Shown: positions 25,357 to 33,504 of the stretch, one piece after another | Position numbering within the stretch: position 1 is the first letter of the stretch | How the letters are laid out: each line of letters opens with the position of its first letter | Assembly: GCA_963790715.1 (NCBI GenBank) | Contig: CAWBPN010000019.1 | Location: 1 to 46,831, forward strand | Reading direction: 5' to 3' | From: DCFW01 sp963790715 | Lineage (GTDB): Bacteria; Bacteroidota; Bacteroidia; Bacteroidales; Bacteroidaceae | DNA length: 46,831 bases | Program-made: the position numbers and the translations under genes | Notes under the pieces: model-generated | Told to the model about the DNA's origin: nothing | The model's input: only the letters and a program-made list of their open reading frames with translations | The model's database searches: none

Positions 25357-25426
25357 TTGTTACTTGAGTTTTAGGCAAATGTAGCACATTTATTTATAAT
25401 GTAACGCAAAGTGAAATATTTGTTAC
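25357..25426. promoter_or_regulatory. Possible operator half-sites upstream of the GH67 gene
   Basis: TTGTTAC (25357), ATGTAGC (25379), ATGTAAC (25399) and TTGTTAC (25420) are spaced 22, 20 and 21 bp and resemble the repeats before the symporter gene (27503-27590). The matches are imperfect and one overlaps the -7 element of the divergent gene, so this is tentative. Confidence 0.3.
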
Positions 25427-25458
25427 TACATAATAGCTTTAATCCATTACTTTCTGAA

Positions 25459-25466
25459 TATATTTG
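25459..25466 (+). promoter_or_regulatory. -7 element of the alpha-glucuronidase promoter
   Basis: TATATTTG is an exact TAnnTTTG match, 19 nt before the ATG at 25486. The -33 is weak, as expected if an activator is needed. Confidence 0.5.
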
Positions 25467-25485
25467 CGGATATAATTAATACATT

Positions 25486-27474
25486 ATGAAAAAAATATAT
25501 TTGTTCTTGACATTAAGTTTGTTGTGCTTTTGTTCCATTGAGGCTGAAGATGGAAGCAGATTATGGCTACCTGATACTAAGGTCGTAAAAATGGCTAAAA
25601 TAACTTTGGAAGTTAAAGGTACTACAGCTGACATCATTAAACAGGAATTAATGAATTATTGGACTGGAGTACCTATTGTACTTACATTGAATAAGAAAAT
25701 GGGACGTGAATCATTTTCTATAAAATCATCAGGTAAATCAGTGCAAATAAAGTCTGGCAGTGTCGTAGGATTACTCTATGGTACTTATGATTTATTGCGC
25801 ATTAAAGATACAGGAGCAAACACATCAGATTTAAATGTGGAAGAATCTCCATCTTATTCAATACGTATATTGAATCATTGGGACAACCCTGATGGTACGG
25901 TTGAGCGTGGTTATGCCGGACATTCGATTTGGAAATGGAGTGAGTTACCTGATAAGCTTTCTCCACGTTATACCGAATATGCTCGTGCAAATGCATCAAT
26001 TGGAATAAACGGGATAGTGATTAACAATGTAAATGCAGATCCTACAGTAATAAGCGATGAGAGTTTGCATAAAGTGAAAGCTTTGGCAGATGTCTTTCGT
26101 CCTTATGGCATAAGAGTGTATCTTTCTATAAATTTTGCTTCACCTATTAAATTAGGTGGATTAAAGACAGCAGATCCATTAGATGAAAATGTTATAGCAT
26201 GGTGGCGTAATAAGGTGAAAGAAATTTATAAACTAATACCCGATTTCGGAGGATTTCTGGTAAAAGCCAATTCAGAAGGGTTGCCAGGTCCAAAAGATTA
26301 TGGACGTACACATGCGCAAGGAGCTAATATGTTGGCCGATGCCCTAAAACCTTATGGCGGTATTGTAATGTGGCGTGCTTTTGTTTATAGTTCAAGCGAC
26401 AAGGATAGAGCTAAGCAGGCTTATTTGGAATTTAAACCGTTTGACGGACAATTCCATGATAACGTAATATTACAGATAAAAAACGGACCTATAGATTTTC
26501 AACCGCGTGAACCGTATAGTCCTTTGTTCGGTGCTATGCCTAAAACAAATGAGATGCTTGAAGTAGAAATAACACAAGAATATTTAGGTGCAGCTAATCA
26601 TTTAGTTTTTTTAGCCCCAATGTGGAAAGAATGTTTAGATGTGGTTTCAAACGATTTAAAGGCAATTGCCGGCGTGGCAAATATTGGAGACGATACGAAT
26701 TGGTGCGGGCATCCGTTTGCACAAGCCAATTGGTATGCATTCGGACGTTTGGCTTGGAATACTAATTTATCGTCAAAACAAATAGCTGAAGAGTGGCTTA
26801 AACAGACTTTTTCCATTGATACGGCTTTTGTGAACCCGGTTAGCCGAATGATGCTTGAGAGTCGTGAAGCTGTTATTGATTATATGACACCTTTAGGCTT
26901 GCATCACATTATGGCATTTGGTCATCACTATGGGCCTGAACCTTGGTGTGATGTGCCTGGTGCACGCATAGATTGGTTGCCAAAGTATTATCATCATGCC
27001 GATTCAATAGGATTAGGATTTGATCGTAGCAGTATCGGTAGCGATGCCGTACATCAATATCCCGAGCCGTTTTGTTCACAATTGGACAATATAAATACAT
27101 GTCCTGAAAAATATTTGTTATGGTTTCATCATGTTCCATGGAATTACCGTATGCATTCAGGTTTGACTCTCTGGAATGAACTTTGTAAACACTATCAGAA
27201 TGGGCTTGATGAAGCACGTAGTTTCCAAAAGTGTTGGGATAATGTAGAAATGTATGTAGATAAGCAACGTTTCGAACAAGTACAACGAAAGCTGAAAATA
27301 CAGACACACGATGCACAGTGGTGGAAAGATGCTTGCCTGTTATATTTTCAACAATTTTCAAAAATGCCTTTTCCTAAAAACATGGAGCGTCCGGTTTACA
27401 ATCTTGATGATTTAAAGAAAGTACACTTACCTATAACAAATTATGAAAATCCGACACGCCAAATGCTTCCATGA
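25486..27474 (+). CDS. GH67 alpha-glucuronidase
   Basis: A 662-aa xylan-side-chain enzyme that removes 4-O-methyl-glucuronic acid from aldouronic acids. The signal peptide MKKIYLFLTLSLLCFCSIEA puts it in the periplasm. The N-terminal GH67 domain (about 25-125) precedes the barrel beginning IRILNHWDNPDGTVERGYAG. Likely catalytic residues are Glu264 in KANSEGLPG, Asp337 in KNGPIDFQ and Glu365 in EITQEYLG; the 28-residue Asp-to-Glu spacing equals that of the Geobacillus enzyme as I recall it. Full family length. It starts the xylan locus and is followed by the symporter, xylanase and xylosidase after a 152-bp regulatory gap. Confidence 0.95.
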   Translation: MKKIYLFLTLSLLCFCSIEAEDGSRLWLPDTKVVKMAKITLEVKGTTADIIKQELMNYWTGVPIVLTLNKKMGRESFSIKSSGKSVQIKSGSVVGLLYGTYDLLRIKDTGANTSDLNVEESPSYSIRILNHWDNPDGTVERGYAGHSIWKWSELPDKLSPRYTEYARANASIGINGIVINNVNADPTVISDESLHKVKALADVFRPYGIRVYLSINFASPIKLGGLKTADPLDENVIAWWRNKVKEIYKLIPDFGGFLVKANSEGLPGPKDYGRTHAQGANMLADALKPYGGIVMWRAFVYSSSDKDRAKQAYLEFKPFDGQFHDNVILQIKNGPIDFQPREPYSPLFGAMPKTNEMLEVEITQEYLGAANHLVFLAPMWKECLDVVSNDLKAIAGVANIGDDTNWCGHPFAQANWYAFGRLAWNTNLSSKQIAEEWLKQTFSIDTAFVNPVSRMMLESREAVIDYMTPLGLHHIMAFGHHYGPEPWCDVPGARIDWLPKYYHHADSIGLGFDRSSIGSDAVHQYPEPFCSQLDNINTCPEKYLLWFHHVPWNYRMHSGLTLWNELCKHYQNGLDEARSFQKCWDNVEMYVDKQRFEQVQRKLKIQTHDAQWWKDACLLYFQQFSKMPFPKNMERPVYNLDDLKKVHLPITNYENPTRQMLP

Positions 27475-27502
27475 TATATGTAAAAGTTGTTTTGATTGGA
27501 AG

Positions 27503-27590
27503 ATGTAACATGATTAAAATAAAATGTAACAAAAAACATATAAGATGTAACTTGATAAAAGGTACGTGCAACTTTTTTATGATGTTACAT
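27503..27590 (+). promoter_or_regulatory. Operator-like direct repeats with a 21-bp period
   Basis: ATGTAAC occurs at 27503, 27524 and 27545, and a degenerate GTGCAAC at 27566: four copies at exactly 21-bp steps, so on one face of the helix. An inverted copy, GTTACAT, follows at 27584-27590, just ahead of the -7 element. The arrangement looks like half-sites for a dimeric or oligomeric activator, for example of the AraC type. Confidence 0.65.
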
Positions 27591-27603
27591 TTGAATAAAG
27601 CTG

Positions 27604-27611
27604 TAGTTTTG
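27604..27611 (+). promoter_or_regulatory. -7 element of the symporter/xylanase/xylosidase operon
   Basis: TAGTTTTG is an exact TAnnTTTG match 15 nt before the start at 27627. No -33 TTTG is found at the right spacing, which suits activator-dependent transcription from the phased repeats upstream. Confidence 0.55.
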
Positions 27612-27626
27612 TAAGTGTAATTTTTA

Positions 27627-29138
27627 ATGATAAGCATGAATACCATGAAAGAACAAATTCAAGAGGCCTCGATGAAGGTTTCGATGGCCGAAAAGATAGG
27701 CTACAGTATGGGCGACGGATCTGCTAATCTCGTCTTCCAAATGATGATGATGTTCCAACTCTTCTTTTATACGGATGTGTTTGGAATAAAAGCAACTGCG
27801 GCCGGAATGATTTTATTGGTTGCACGTATTTTTGATGCATTTGTCGATCCTATGGTCGGCATTTTATCTGATCGTACCGAAACTCGTTGGGGTAAATATA
27901 GGCCGTGGGTATTGTGGACGGCCTTGCCATTTGCCGTATTCTTCATATTAGCTTTTTCTACACCTGATCTTGGAGAACGAGGGAAAATTCTTTATGCCGG
28001 AGCTACTTATATCATATTAATGAGTATTTATTCATTCAATAACACTCCGTATTCTTCTATAGGAGGTGTAATGACTAGTGATATTAAGGAACGTACAAGT
28101 ATAGCATCCGTTCGTTTCGTAACAGCAACTATCGCTACTTTTGTAGTACAAGGTCTTACCTTACCTCTGGTTGCGAAATTCGGTCAAGGCAATGCTCCAA
28201 AAGGATGGCATATTACAATTGCGTTGTTCGCTATTATTGGATTTGGGTTAATGATAATAACATTTTTCTCTTGTAAAGAACGCATTAAACCTGTTAAGAA
28301 TCAAAAAACGAGTGTGAAACAAGATTTTCATGATTTAGTTGGTAGCCGACCATGGAAAGCCATGTTTGTATTGACAATCTTTCTGTTTACTACATTAGCT
28401 ATGTGGGGCAGTAGTATGTCTTATTATTTTAAGTACGTCGTTGATAAACATTCATTATATGATTTCTTAAGCACATTAGGATTAACAGCTTCGGCTACAG
28501 GAGGTATAGGCCAGTCAATTCTTGATGCTTTCGGACTAATAGTAAAATCGGATTTAAGTAATGTTTTTGCTGTTGGATTCAGCCTCTTTAATATGGCAGG
28601 TCAACTTGTTACTTTGGTTGGCGTTATTTTATTGAGCGGATGGTTAAGCGGGTTATTCGGCAAACGCAACGTATTTATCGTATGTTTAGCATTTACAGCA
28701 CTGTTCACCTCTATGTTCTTTGTTGTAGGAAGTAAAAGTATTACTGCCATATTTATTATAAATCTGCTGAAAAGTTTATCTTATGCTCCAACCATACCAT
28801 TGCTCTGGGCTATGATGGGTGATGTGGCAGATTATAGTGAATGGCAGTATAATAGGCGTGCAACCGGTTTCACTTTTGCCGGTATAGTATTTGCATTGAA
28901 AGCAGGTTTAGGGATAGGAGGTGCTATCTGTGGAAAGATACTTGATAGTTTTGGCTTTGTTGCCAATGTACCTCAGCAGTTGAACAGTTCTATTGTTGGC
29001 ATTCGTTTAACATCAAGCTTGATACCGGCGGTTACATTCGCAATATGTGTTTTAGCTTTATTCTTTTATCCGATATCAAAAAAATCAAATCAAAACATGC
29101 AAAAAGAATTAACTATTAGAAGGGGCACAACTAAATGA
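27627..29138 (+). CDS. GPH-family glycoside/pentoside:cation symporter (XynP/XynB-like)
   Basis: A 503-aa inner-membrane MFS transporter of the glycoside-pentoside-hexuronide family. Diagnostic are AEKIGYSMGDGSANLVFQ, FDAFVDPMVGILSDRTETRWGKYRPW and the late MGDVADYSEWQYNRRATG. About twelve helices are visible, with an inserted hydrophobic stretch near residues 275-305 (STLGLTASATGGIGQ). In this context it should import xylo-oligosaccharides or aldouronates. The first in-frame ATG is at 27627; 27636, 27645 and 27672 are alternatives. It overlaps the xylanase gene by 4 bp (ATGA), so they are translationally coupled. Confidence 0.93.
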   Translation: MISMNTMKEQIQEASMKVSMAEKIGYSMGDGSANLVFQMMMMFQLFFYTDVFGIKATAAGMILLVARIFDAFVDPMVGILSDRTETRWGKYRPWVLWTALPFAVFFILAFSTPDLGERGKILYAGATYIILMSIYSFNNTPYSSIGGVMTSDIKERTSIASVRFVTATIATFVVQGLTLPLVAKFGQGNAPKGWHITIALFAIIGFGLMIITFFSCKERIKPVKNQKTSVKQDFHDLVGSRPWKAMFVLTIFLFTTLAMWGSSMSYYFKYVVDKHSLYDFLSTLGLTASATGGIGQSILDAFGLIVKSDLSNVFAVGFSLFNMAGQLVTLVGVILLSGWLSGLFGKRNVFIVCLAFTALFTSMFFVVGSKSITAIFIINLLKSLSYAPTIPLLWAMMGDVADYSEWQYNRRATGFTFAGIVFALKAGLGIGGAICGKILDSFGFVANVPQQLNSSIVGIRLTSSLIPAVTFAICVLALFFYPISKKSNQNMQKELTIRRGTTK

Positions 29139-30280
29139 ATAAGAACTTTATCGTTAAAACGTTCATCATCTCAGCTGTATTATTTTCAAGCTGTAAGATA
29201 GATGCAGGTATTCCATTGAAAGAAGCATTGAAAAATGATTTCTTAATTGGTGTAGCTATGAATTCGAAACAAATTACAGGACAAGCTGTAAATGATGATA
29301 AAATAATTTGTGAGCAATTCAATTCCATTGTTGCTGAAAATTGCATGAAGAGTGAAGTGATTCATCCTGAGCAACATCGTTATAATTTTACATTGTCGGA
29401 TAAATTTGTTGATTTTGGTAACAAACATAATATGGCTGTAATGGGGCATGCATTGATATGGCATTCCCAACTTTCAAGATGGTTTTGTTTTGATAAAGAT
29501 GGCAATAAAGTCAGTCGTGATACTTTAATTAATCGCATGCGTGAACATATTTATACAATAATGCACCACTATAAAGGTAAAGTTAGAGGTTGGGATGTGG
29601 TAAATGAAGCATTTGAAGATGACGGATCATATCGCAATACGTTGTTTTACAAAATAATAGGTAAAGATTATATACCTTTGGCATTCAAATTTGCTCATGA
29701 AGCTGACCCTAATGCAGAGCTTTATTATAATGATTATTCCATGTTTAAACCAAATAAATGCGATTCGGTTGTAAAAATGGTGAAGGAATTAAAAGCGATG
29801 GGACTTCGTATTGACGCCGTAGGAATGCAAGGACATTATTTATTGGACGATCCAAGTGTTGATGATGTTGAAAAGAGTATTGTAAAGTTGGCAGCGTCGG
29901 GCGTAAAAGTCAATATTACGGAGTTTGATTTATCAGCTTTACCTTTACCTTCAGGAAATGCAGGGGCAAATGTAGGATTCAGGGCATCGTATGATAAGAA
30001 GCTTAATCCTTATAGTAATGGAAAACTTACGGTAGAAGCTGACGCCCATTGGAGCAAATGTATGCTTGATTATTTTAAATTGTTTTTGAGGTATCGTAAA
30101 GACATTGAGCGTGTTAATATGTGGGGATTGAGTGATGGACAGAGTTGGAAAAATAATTGGCCTATTTTCGGACGAACTGATTTTCCTTTGCTATACGATA
30201 GGAACAATAAACCTAAGGAAGTCGTTGATAAAATAATAAATGAAGCAAATAAGATAAATAATAAACAAAAATATGAATAA
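29135..30280 (+). CDS. GH10 endo-1,4-beta-xylanase, lipoprotein
   Basis: A 381-aa family 10 glycosidase that cleaves the xylan backbone. The N-terminus is a lipoprotein signal with lipobox LFSSC (Cys20), so it is membrane-anchored. The barrel shows ENCMKSEVIHPEQHRYNF, HALIWHSQL, acid/base Glu158 in WDVVNEAF and nucleophile Glu263 in VNITEFDLSALP. There is no carbohydrate-binding module. Its start overlaps the symporter stop and its end overlaps the GH43 start by 8 bp, so the three are made together. A periplasmic position suggests it trims imported oligosaccharides rather than attacking whole fibre. Confidence 0.96.
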   Translation: MNKNFIVKTFIISAVLFSSCKIDAGIPLKEALKNDFLIGVAMNSKQITGQAVNDDKIICEQFNSIVAENCMKSEVIHPEQHRYNFTLSDKFVDFGNKHNMAVMGHALIWHSQLSRWFCFDKDGNKVSRDTLINRMREHIYTIMHHYKGKVRGWDVVNEAFEDDGSYRNTLFYKIIGKDYIPLAFKFAHEADPNAELYYNDYSMFKPNKCDSVVKMVKELKAMGLRIDAVGMQGHYLLDDPSVDDVEKSIVKLAASGVKVNITEFDLSALPLPSGNAGANVGFRASYDKKLNPYSNGKLTVEADAHWSKCMLDYFKLFLRYRKDIERVNMWGLSDGQSWKNNWPIFGRTDFPLLYDRNNKPKEVVDKIINEANKINNKQKYE

Positions 30281-31241
30281 AGCAAGATATATTTTCCCTG
30301 CCGATTATATGGCAGATCCGGCCGTTCATGTGTTTGACGGTAAAATATTTATTTATCCCAGTCATGATTGGGAAAGCGGTATACCGGAAAATGATAACGG
30401 TGATCATTTTAATATGAAAGATTATCATGTGCTGACAATGACCGATATTAATGGTGAAGCACATGATGAAGGTGTAATCCTTGACCTGAAAGACATTCCA
30501 TGGGCAGGACGTCAAATGTGGGATTCGGATGTGGCATGCAAGAATGGAAAATATTATTTGTATTTTTCGATGAAAGATAAAAATGATATATTTCATATTG
30601 GCGTTGCTGTAGCAGATTCTCCTTATGGACCTTTCATACCAGAGGCAAATCCAATAAAAGGAAGTTATAGTATTGATCCGTGCGTACTGAATGATAATGG
30701 TGATTATTATTTGTATTTCGGAGGCTTATGGGGTGGACAGTTACAGCGTTATCGCAATAATAAGGCATTGGAGTCTGCCATATTACCTGAAGGTGAAGAG
30801 CCTTCTTTGTGCGGGAAAGTGGTTAAAATCAGCAAGGATATGAAGGAATATGCCGAAGAACCACGGGATGTGAAAGTCGTTGATGCCAATGGCAATTTGC
30901 TGAAAGCAAATGATCCGCATAGATTTTTTGAGGCATCATGGATGCACAAATATAATGGCAAGTATTATTATTCATATTCAACAGGCGATACGCACCTTTT
31001 ATGCTATGCCATAGGTGATAATCCTTATGGGCCGTTTATTTACCAGGGAGTAATTATGACACCTGTTGTTGGTTGGACTACACATCATTCGATTGTTGAA
31101 TATAAAGGTAAGTGGTATTTGTTCCATCACGATTGTGTTCCATCGGAAGGCAAGACATGGCTTCGTAGTTTAAAGGTATGCGAACTTAGCTACGATATAG
31201 AGGGACATATCATTACTATTGACGGAATAAGCAAAGGTTAA
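30273..31241 (+). CDS. GH43 beta-xylosidase/arabinofuranosidase
   Basis: A 322-aa single-domain five-bladed propeller enzyme. Likely catalytic residues are Asp15 in DYMADPAVHVFDG (base), Asp135 in YSIDPCVLND (pKa modulator) and Glu220 in FFEASWMHKYNGKYYY (acid). No signal peptide is seen, so it is cytoplasmic and would split oligosaccharides imported by the symporter of the same operon. Single-domain GH43 members of this kind act as beta-xylosidases or exo-enzymes; arabinosidase activity cannot be excluded. It overlaps the xylanase gene by 8 bp. Confidence 0.93.
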   Translation: MNKARYIFPADYMADPAVHVFDGKIFIYPSHDWESGIPENDNGDHFNMKDYHVLTMTDINGEAHDEGVILDLKDIPWAGRQMWDSDVACKNGKYYLYFSMKDKNDIFHIGVAVADSPYGPFIPEANPIKGSYSIDPCVLNDNGDYYLYFGGLWGGQLQRYRNNKALESAILPEGEEPSLCGKVVKISKDMKEYAEEPRDVKVVDANGNLLKANDPHRFFEASWMHKYNGKYYYSYSTGDTHLLCYAIGDNPYGPFIYQGVIMTPVVGWTTHHSIVEYKGKWYLFHHDCVPSEGKTWLRSLKVCELSYDIEGHIITIDGISKG

Positions 31242-31278
31242 AGAGATAGTTTTTTATTTATTGGCGTTTTTGAGTTAG

Positions 31279-31321
31279 AAACGGCGGATTTTATCATTCA
31301 TGATGATACGGTCCGCCGTTT
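31279..31321. repeat. Inverted repeat overlapping the rlmH 3' end
   Basis: AAACGGCGGA (31279-31288) and TCCGCCGTTT (31312-31321) form a perfect 10-bp stem with a 23-nt loop. One arm encodes the last residues of rlmH. It may end the xylan operon transcript or the rlmH transcript, but U-tracts are weak. Confidence 0.5.
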
Positions 31322-31767
31322 AATATTGTCATAGCGCGATAAAGCTGTTCCACAAACACCAACCTTACCATTTGATGTGAGAACGTCATTTTTGAAAGGG
31401 ATATTTTTTCATTATTGTGCGCATATACGTCTTGTGAAAATCCGTACGGACCTCCGACAACAAAGACTAATCGTTTGCTGACGTTAACCATTTTCTTCTC
31501 TATCCAATGTGCAAAATCGAGTGAACGCATTTCTTGTCCGTATTCATCAAGTAGAACTACGTAGTCGTTTGGTTGCAAAGCTTTCAAAATTAATTCTCCC
31601 TCTTTTTCTTTTTGTTGGTCCATGCTCAGATTACGCGTGTTTTTAATCTCAGGTATTACCTGCATTTCAAATTTCATAAAATGTTTCACACGTTCAATAT
31701 AGTCGTTTATGGCTGTGATGTAGTGCTTTTCAACTGTCCTACCTACTACGATTAATACTATTTTCAT
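31294..31767 (-). CDS. rlmH: 23S rRNA (pseudouridine-1915 N3)-methyltransferase
   Basis: A 157-aa SPOUT methyltransferase that methylates pseudouridine 1915 in helix 69 of 23S rRNA on assembled ribosomes, using SAM. The knotted SAM site is seen in VVLLDEYGQEMRSLDFAHWI and FVVGGPYGFSQDVY, and the C-terminal SLSKMTFSHQMVRLVFVEQLYRA with GGPYHHE at the end is the family hallmark. Length is the family's usual 155-160 aa. A -7 element TAATTTTG lies on the minus strand at 31791-31798, divergent from nadC. Confidence 0.97.
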   Translation of the reverse strand: MKIVLIVVGRTVEKHYITAINDYIERVKHFMKFEMQVIPEIKNTRNLSMDQQKEKEGELILKALQPNDYVVLLDEYGQEMRSLDFAHWIEKKMVNVSKRLVFVVGGPYGFSQDVYAHNNEKISLSKMTFSHQMVRLVFVEQLYRAMTILNGGPYHHE

Positions 31768-31790
31768 CTTATTTTTGTTATGAATCTTCG

Positions 31791-31818
31791 CAAAATTACC
31801 GAAATATATCTAACTTTG
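31791..31818. promoter_or_regulatory. Divergent -7 elements of rlmH and nadC
   Basis: TAATTTTG on the minus strand (31791-31798) serves rlmH, and TAACTTTG on the plus strand (31811-31818) serves nadC. The two face apart, with only 12 bp between them, so polymerases at the two promoters may compete. Confidence 0.55.
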
Positions 31819-31842
31819 CAAGTAATCAATAAATGATGAAAC

Positions 31843-32700
31843 ATGAGTGGATTATTATCAACAGACGAATTAATAGATCGTCTAATTGATTTGGCTTTTG
31901 CTGAAGATATCGGCGATGGTGACCATACAACCCTTTCGTGCATACCTGCAAGTGAGATGGGTAAGCAAAAGGTGATTATAAAAGAAGAAGGCATTTTGGC
32001 CGGTGTTGAGATAGCAAAAAGAATATTTCATCGTTTTGATCCGGATTTAAAAATCGAGACTTATTTGCATGACGGAGATGCCGTGAAACCGGGTGATGTG
32101 GTTATGACTGTTTCAGGAAAGGTGCAATCTCTTTTACAGACTGAGCGACTTATGTTGAATGTGATGCAGCGTATGAGCGGCATTGCAACTATGACACATC
32201 ATTATGTTGAGCGTCTGAAGGGTACGGGTGCGCGTGTGCTCGATACACGTAAGACAACTCCCGGGATGCGTATTCTTGAAAAGATGGCGGTGAAAATCGG
32301 AGGAGGATGCAATCATCGTATAGGTTTGTTTGATATGATTTTATTAAAAGATAATCATGTTGATTTTGCCGGAGGCATTTCAAATGCAATAAATCGAGCC
32401 AAAGAATATTGTAAAGAAAAAGGAAAGAATCTAAAGATTGAAATTGAAGTTCGTACTTTTGATGAAATAAACCAAGTTTTATCTGTTGGCGGTGTTGATA
32501 GAATTATGTTGGATAATTTTAGTGTTGAGGATACAAAGAAAGCAGTCCGGTTGATAAATCACCGATATGAAATAGAGTCTTCGGGTGGCATAACTTATGA
32601 CACACTTCGCGATTATGGCGAAAGCGGCGTTGATTTTATTTCGGTGGGCGCATTGACCCATTCGGTGAAAGGATTAGATATAAGTTTTAAAGCATGTTGA
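31843..32700 (+). CDS. nadC: Nicotinate-nucleotide pyrophosphorylase (carboxylating)
   Basis: A 285-aa quinolinate phosphoribosyltransferase, the step that makes nicotinate mononucleotide from quinolinate and PRPP in NAD synthesis. Domain order is the N-terminal mixed sandwich (AEDIGDGDHTTLSCIP) and the TIM-like barrel with VLDTRKTTPGMR, GGGCNHRIGLFDMILLKDNHV, VDRIMLDNFS and the ending ESSGGI...DFISVGALTHSV. Key basic residues for PRPP/quinolinate binding are present. Monocistronic, with its own -7 element and a strong terminator at 32704-32738. Confidence 0.97.
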   Translation: MSGLLSTDELIDRLIDLAFAEDIGDGDHTTLSCIPASEMGKQKVIIKEEGILAGVEIAKRIFHRFDPDLKIETYLHDGDAVKPGDVVMTVSGKVQSLLQTERLMLNVMQRMSGIATMTHHYVERLKGTGARVLDTRKTTPGMRILEKMAVKIGGGCNHRIGLFDMILLKDNHVDFAGGISNAINRAKEYCKEKGKNLKIEIEVRTFDEINQVLSVGGVDRIMLDNFSVEDTKKAVRLINHRYEIESSGGITYDTLRDYGESGVDFISVGALTHSVKGLDISFKAC

Positions 32701-32703
32701 ATT

Positions 32704-32738
32704 AAAATCTCGGGGGCCAATTCCCGAGATTTATTTTT
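32704..32738 (+). terminator. Intrinsic terminator of nadC
   Basis: AAATCTCGGG (32705-32714) pairs with CCCGAGATTT (32723-32732) around an 8-nt loop, followed by ATTTTTCTT. The stem and T-rich tail make a typical terminator. Confidence 0.85.
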
Positions 32739-32910
32739 CTTATTTGCTCATAATTATATAAACATACTTTTTATGACGATAATAAAAGTTCTTTTCATTA
32801 TATAATCATGGGCAAAAACATGCATTTACAAATTTATTTGATTATTTTCGTAAAAAATTTGATAAGTTCATGCAGCATTTGCAGCTTTTTTCAGTTATAT
32901 ATATAGAAGG

Positions 32911-33504
32911 GTGAAGTTAATACATGCAAAACAAGGCGATCTGACTGATGAGGAGACATTGGTTAATCAGTGTCGGGCGGGCAATAATACGGCGCGCAAA
33001 AGTTTATACCTCGTTTATTCAAAACGGTTATTAGCTGTTTGTTATCGTTATTGTGGAAATGTAGACTTAGCTCAAGACCTCTTGCACGACGGTTTTATCA
33101 AAGTATTTACTACTATTGACAAGTTTGAATGGAGAGGCAAAGGTTCTTTGGAATTGTGGATGAAAAGTGTGGTAGCTCACGTGTGTTATGATTATTTGTT
33201 GGCGCAAAAAGCTAAAAATGAAGTTGAATTAAAGGAAGATGATGATGCTGTTGATGAGGCTACTTTGGAAGATGAAAGTATGGCGGCTCAATTGACCGAA
33301 CGTCAATTGCTTGATTTTGTGGCTGAGCTGCCTGAAGGTTACCGCATGGTGTTCAACTTATATGTTTTTGAAAAGAAAACTCATAAGGAAATAGCAGAGA
33401 TACTTGGTATCAATGAACACTCATCAACATCACAATTACATAGGGCAAAATATATATTATCGAAAAAAATTAATGAATTTATCAAACATGAAGCAAAAAA
33501 ATGA
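32911..33504 (+). CDS. ECF-type RNA polymerase sigma factor
   Basis: A 197-aa extracytoplasmic-function sigma factor. Region 2 (about 30-95) is seen in YSKRLLAVCYRYCGNVDLAQDLLHDGFIKVF and the -10 recognising WMKSVVAHVCYDYL. An acidic linker (KEDDDAVDEATLEDES) precedes region 4 (about 135-190), with LPEGYRMVFNLYVFEKKTHKEIAEILGINEHSSTSQLHRAK. It starts with GTG at 32911. The next gene begins inside its last codons (17-bp overlap) and encodes a protein with an anti-sigma-like N-terminus, so it is likely held inactive by that partner. No -7 element is obvious upstream, as expected for an autoregulated ECF promoter. Confidence 0.9.
   Translation: MKLIHAKQGDLTDEETLVNQCRAGNNTARKSLYLVYSKRLLAVCYRYCGNVDLAQDLLHDGFIKVFTTIDKFEWRGKGSLELWMKSVVAHVCYDYLLAQKAKNEVELKEDDDAVDEATLEDESMAAQLTERQLLDFVAELPEGYRMVFNLYVFEKKTHKEIAEILGINEHSSTSQLHRAKYILSKKINEFIKHEAKK

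Noticed and set aside
26909..27361. Minus-strand 150-codon open frame
   Set aside because: Antisense to the catalytic domain of the GH67 gene, which has clear family motifs.
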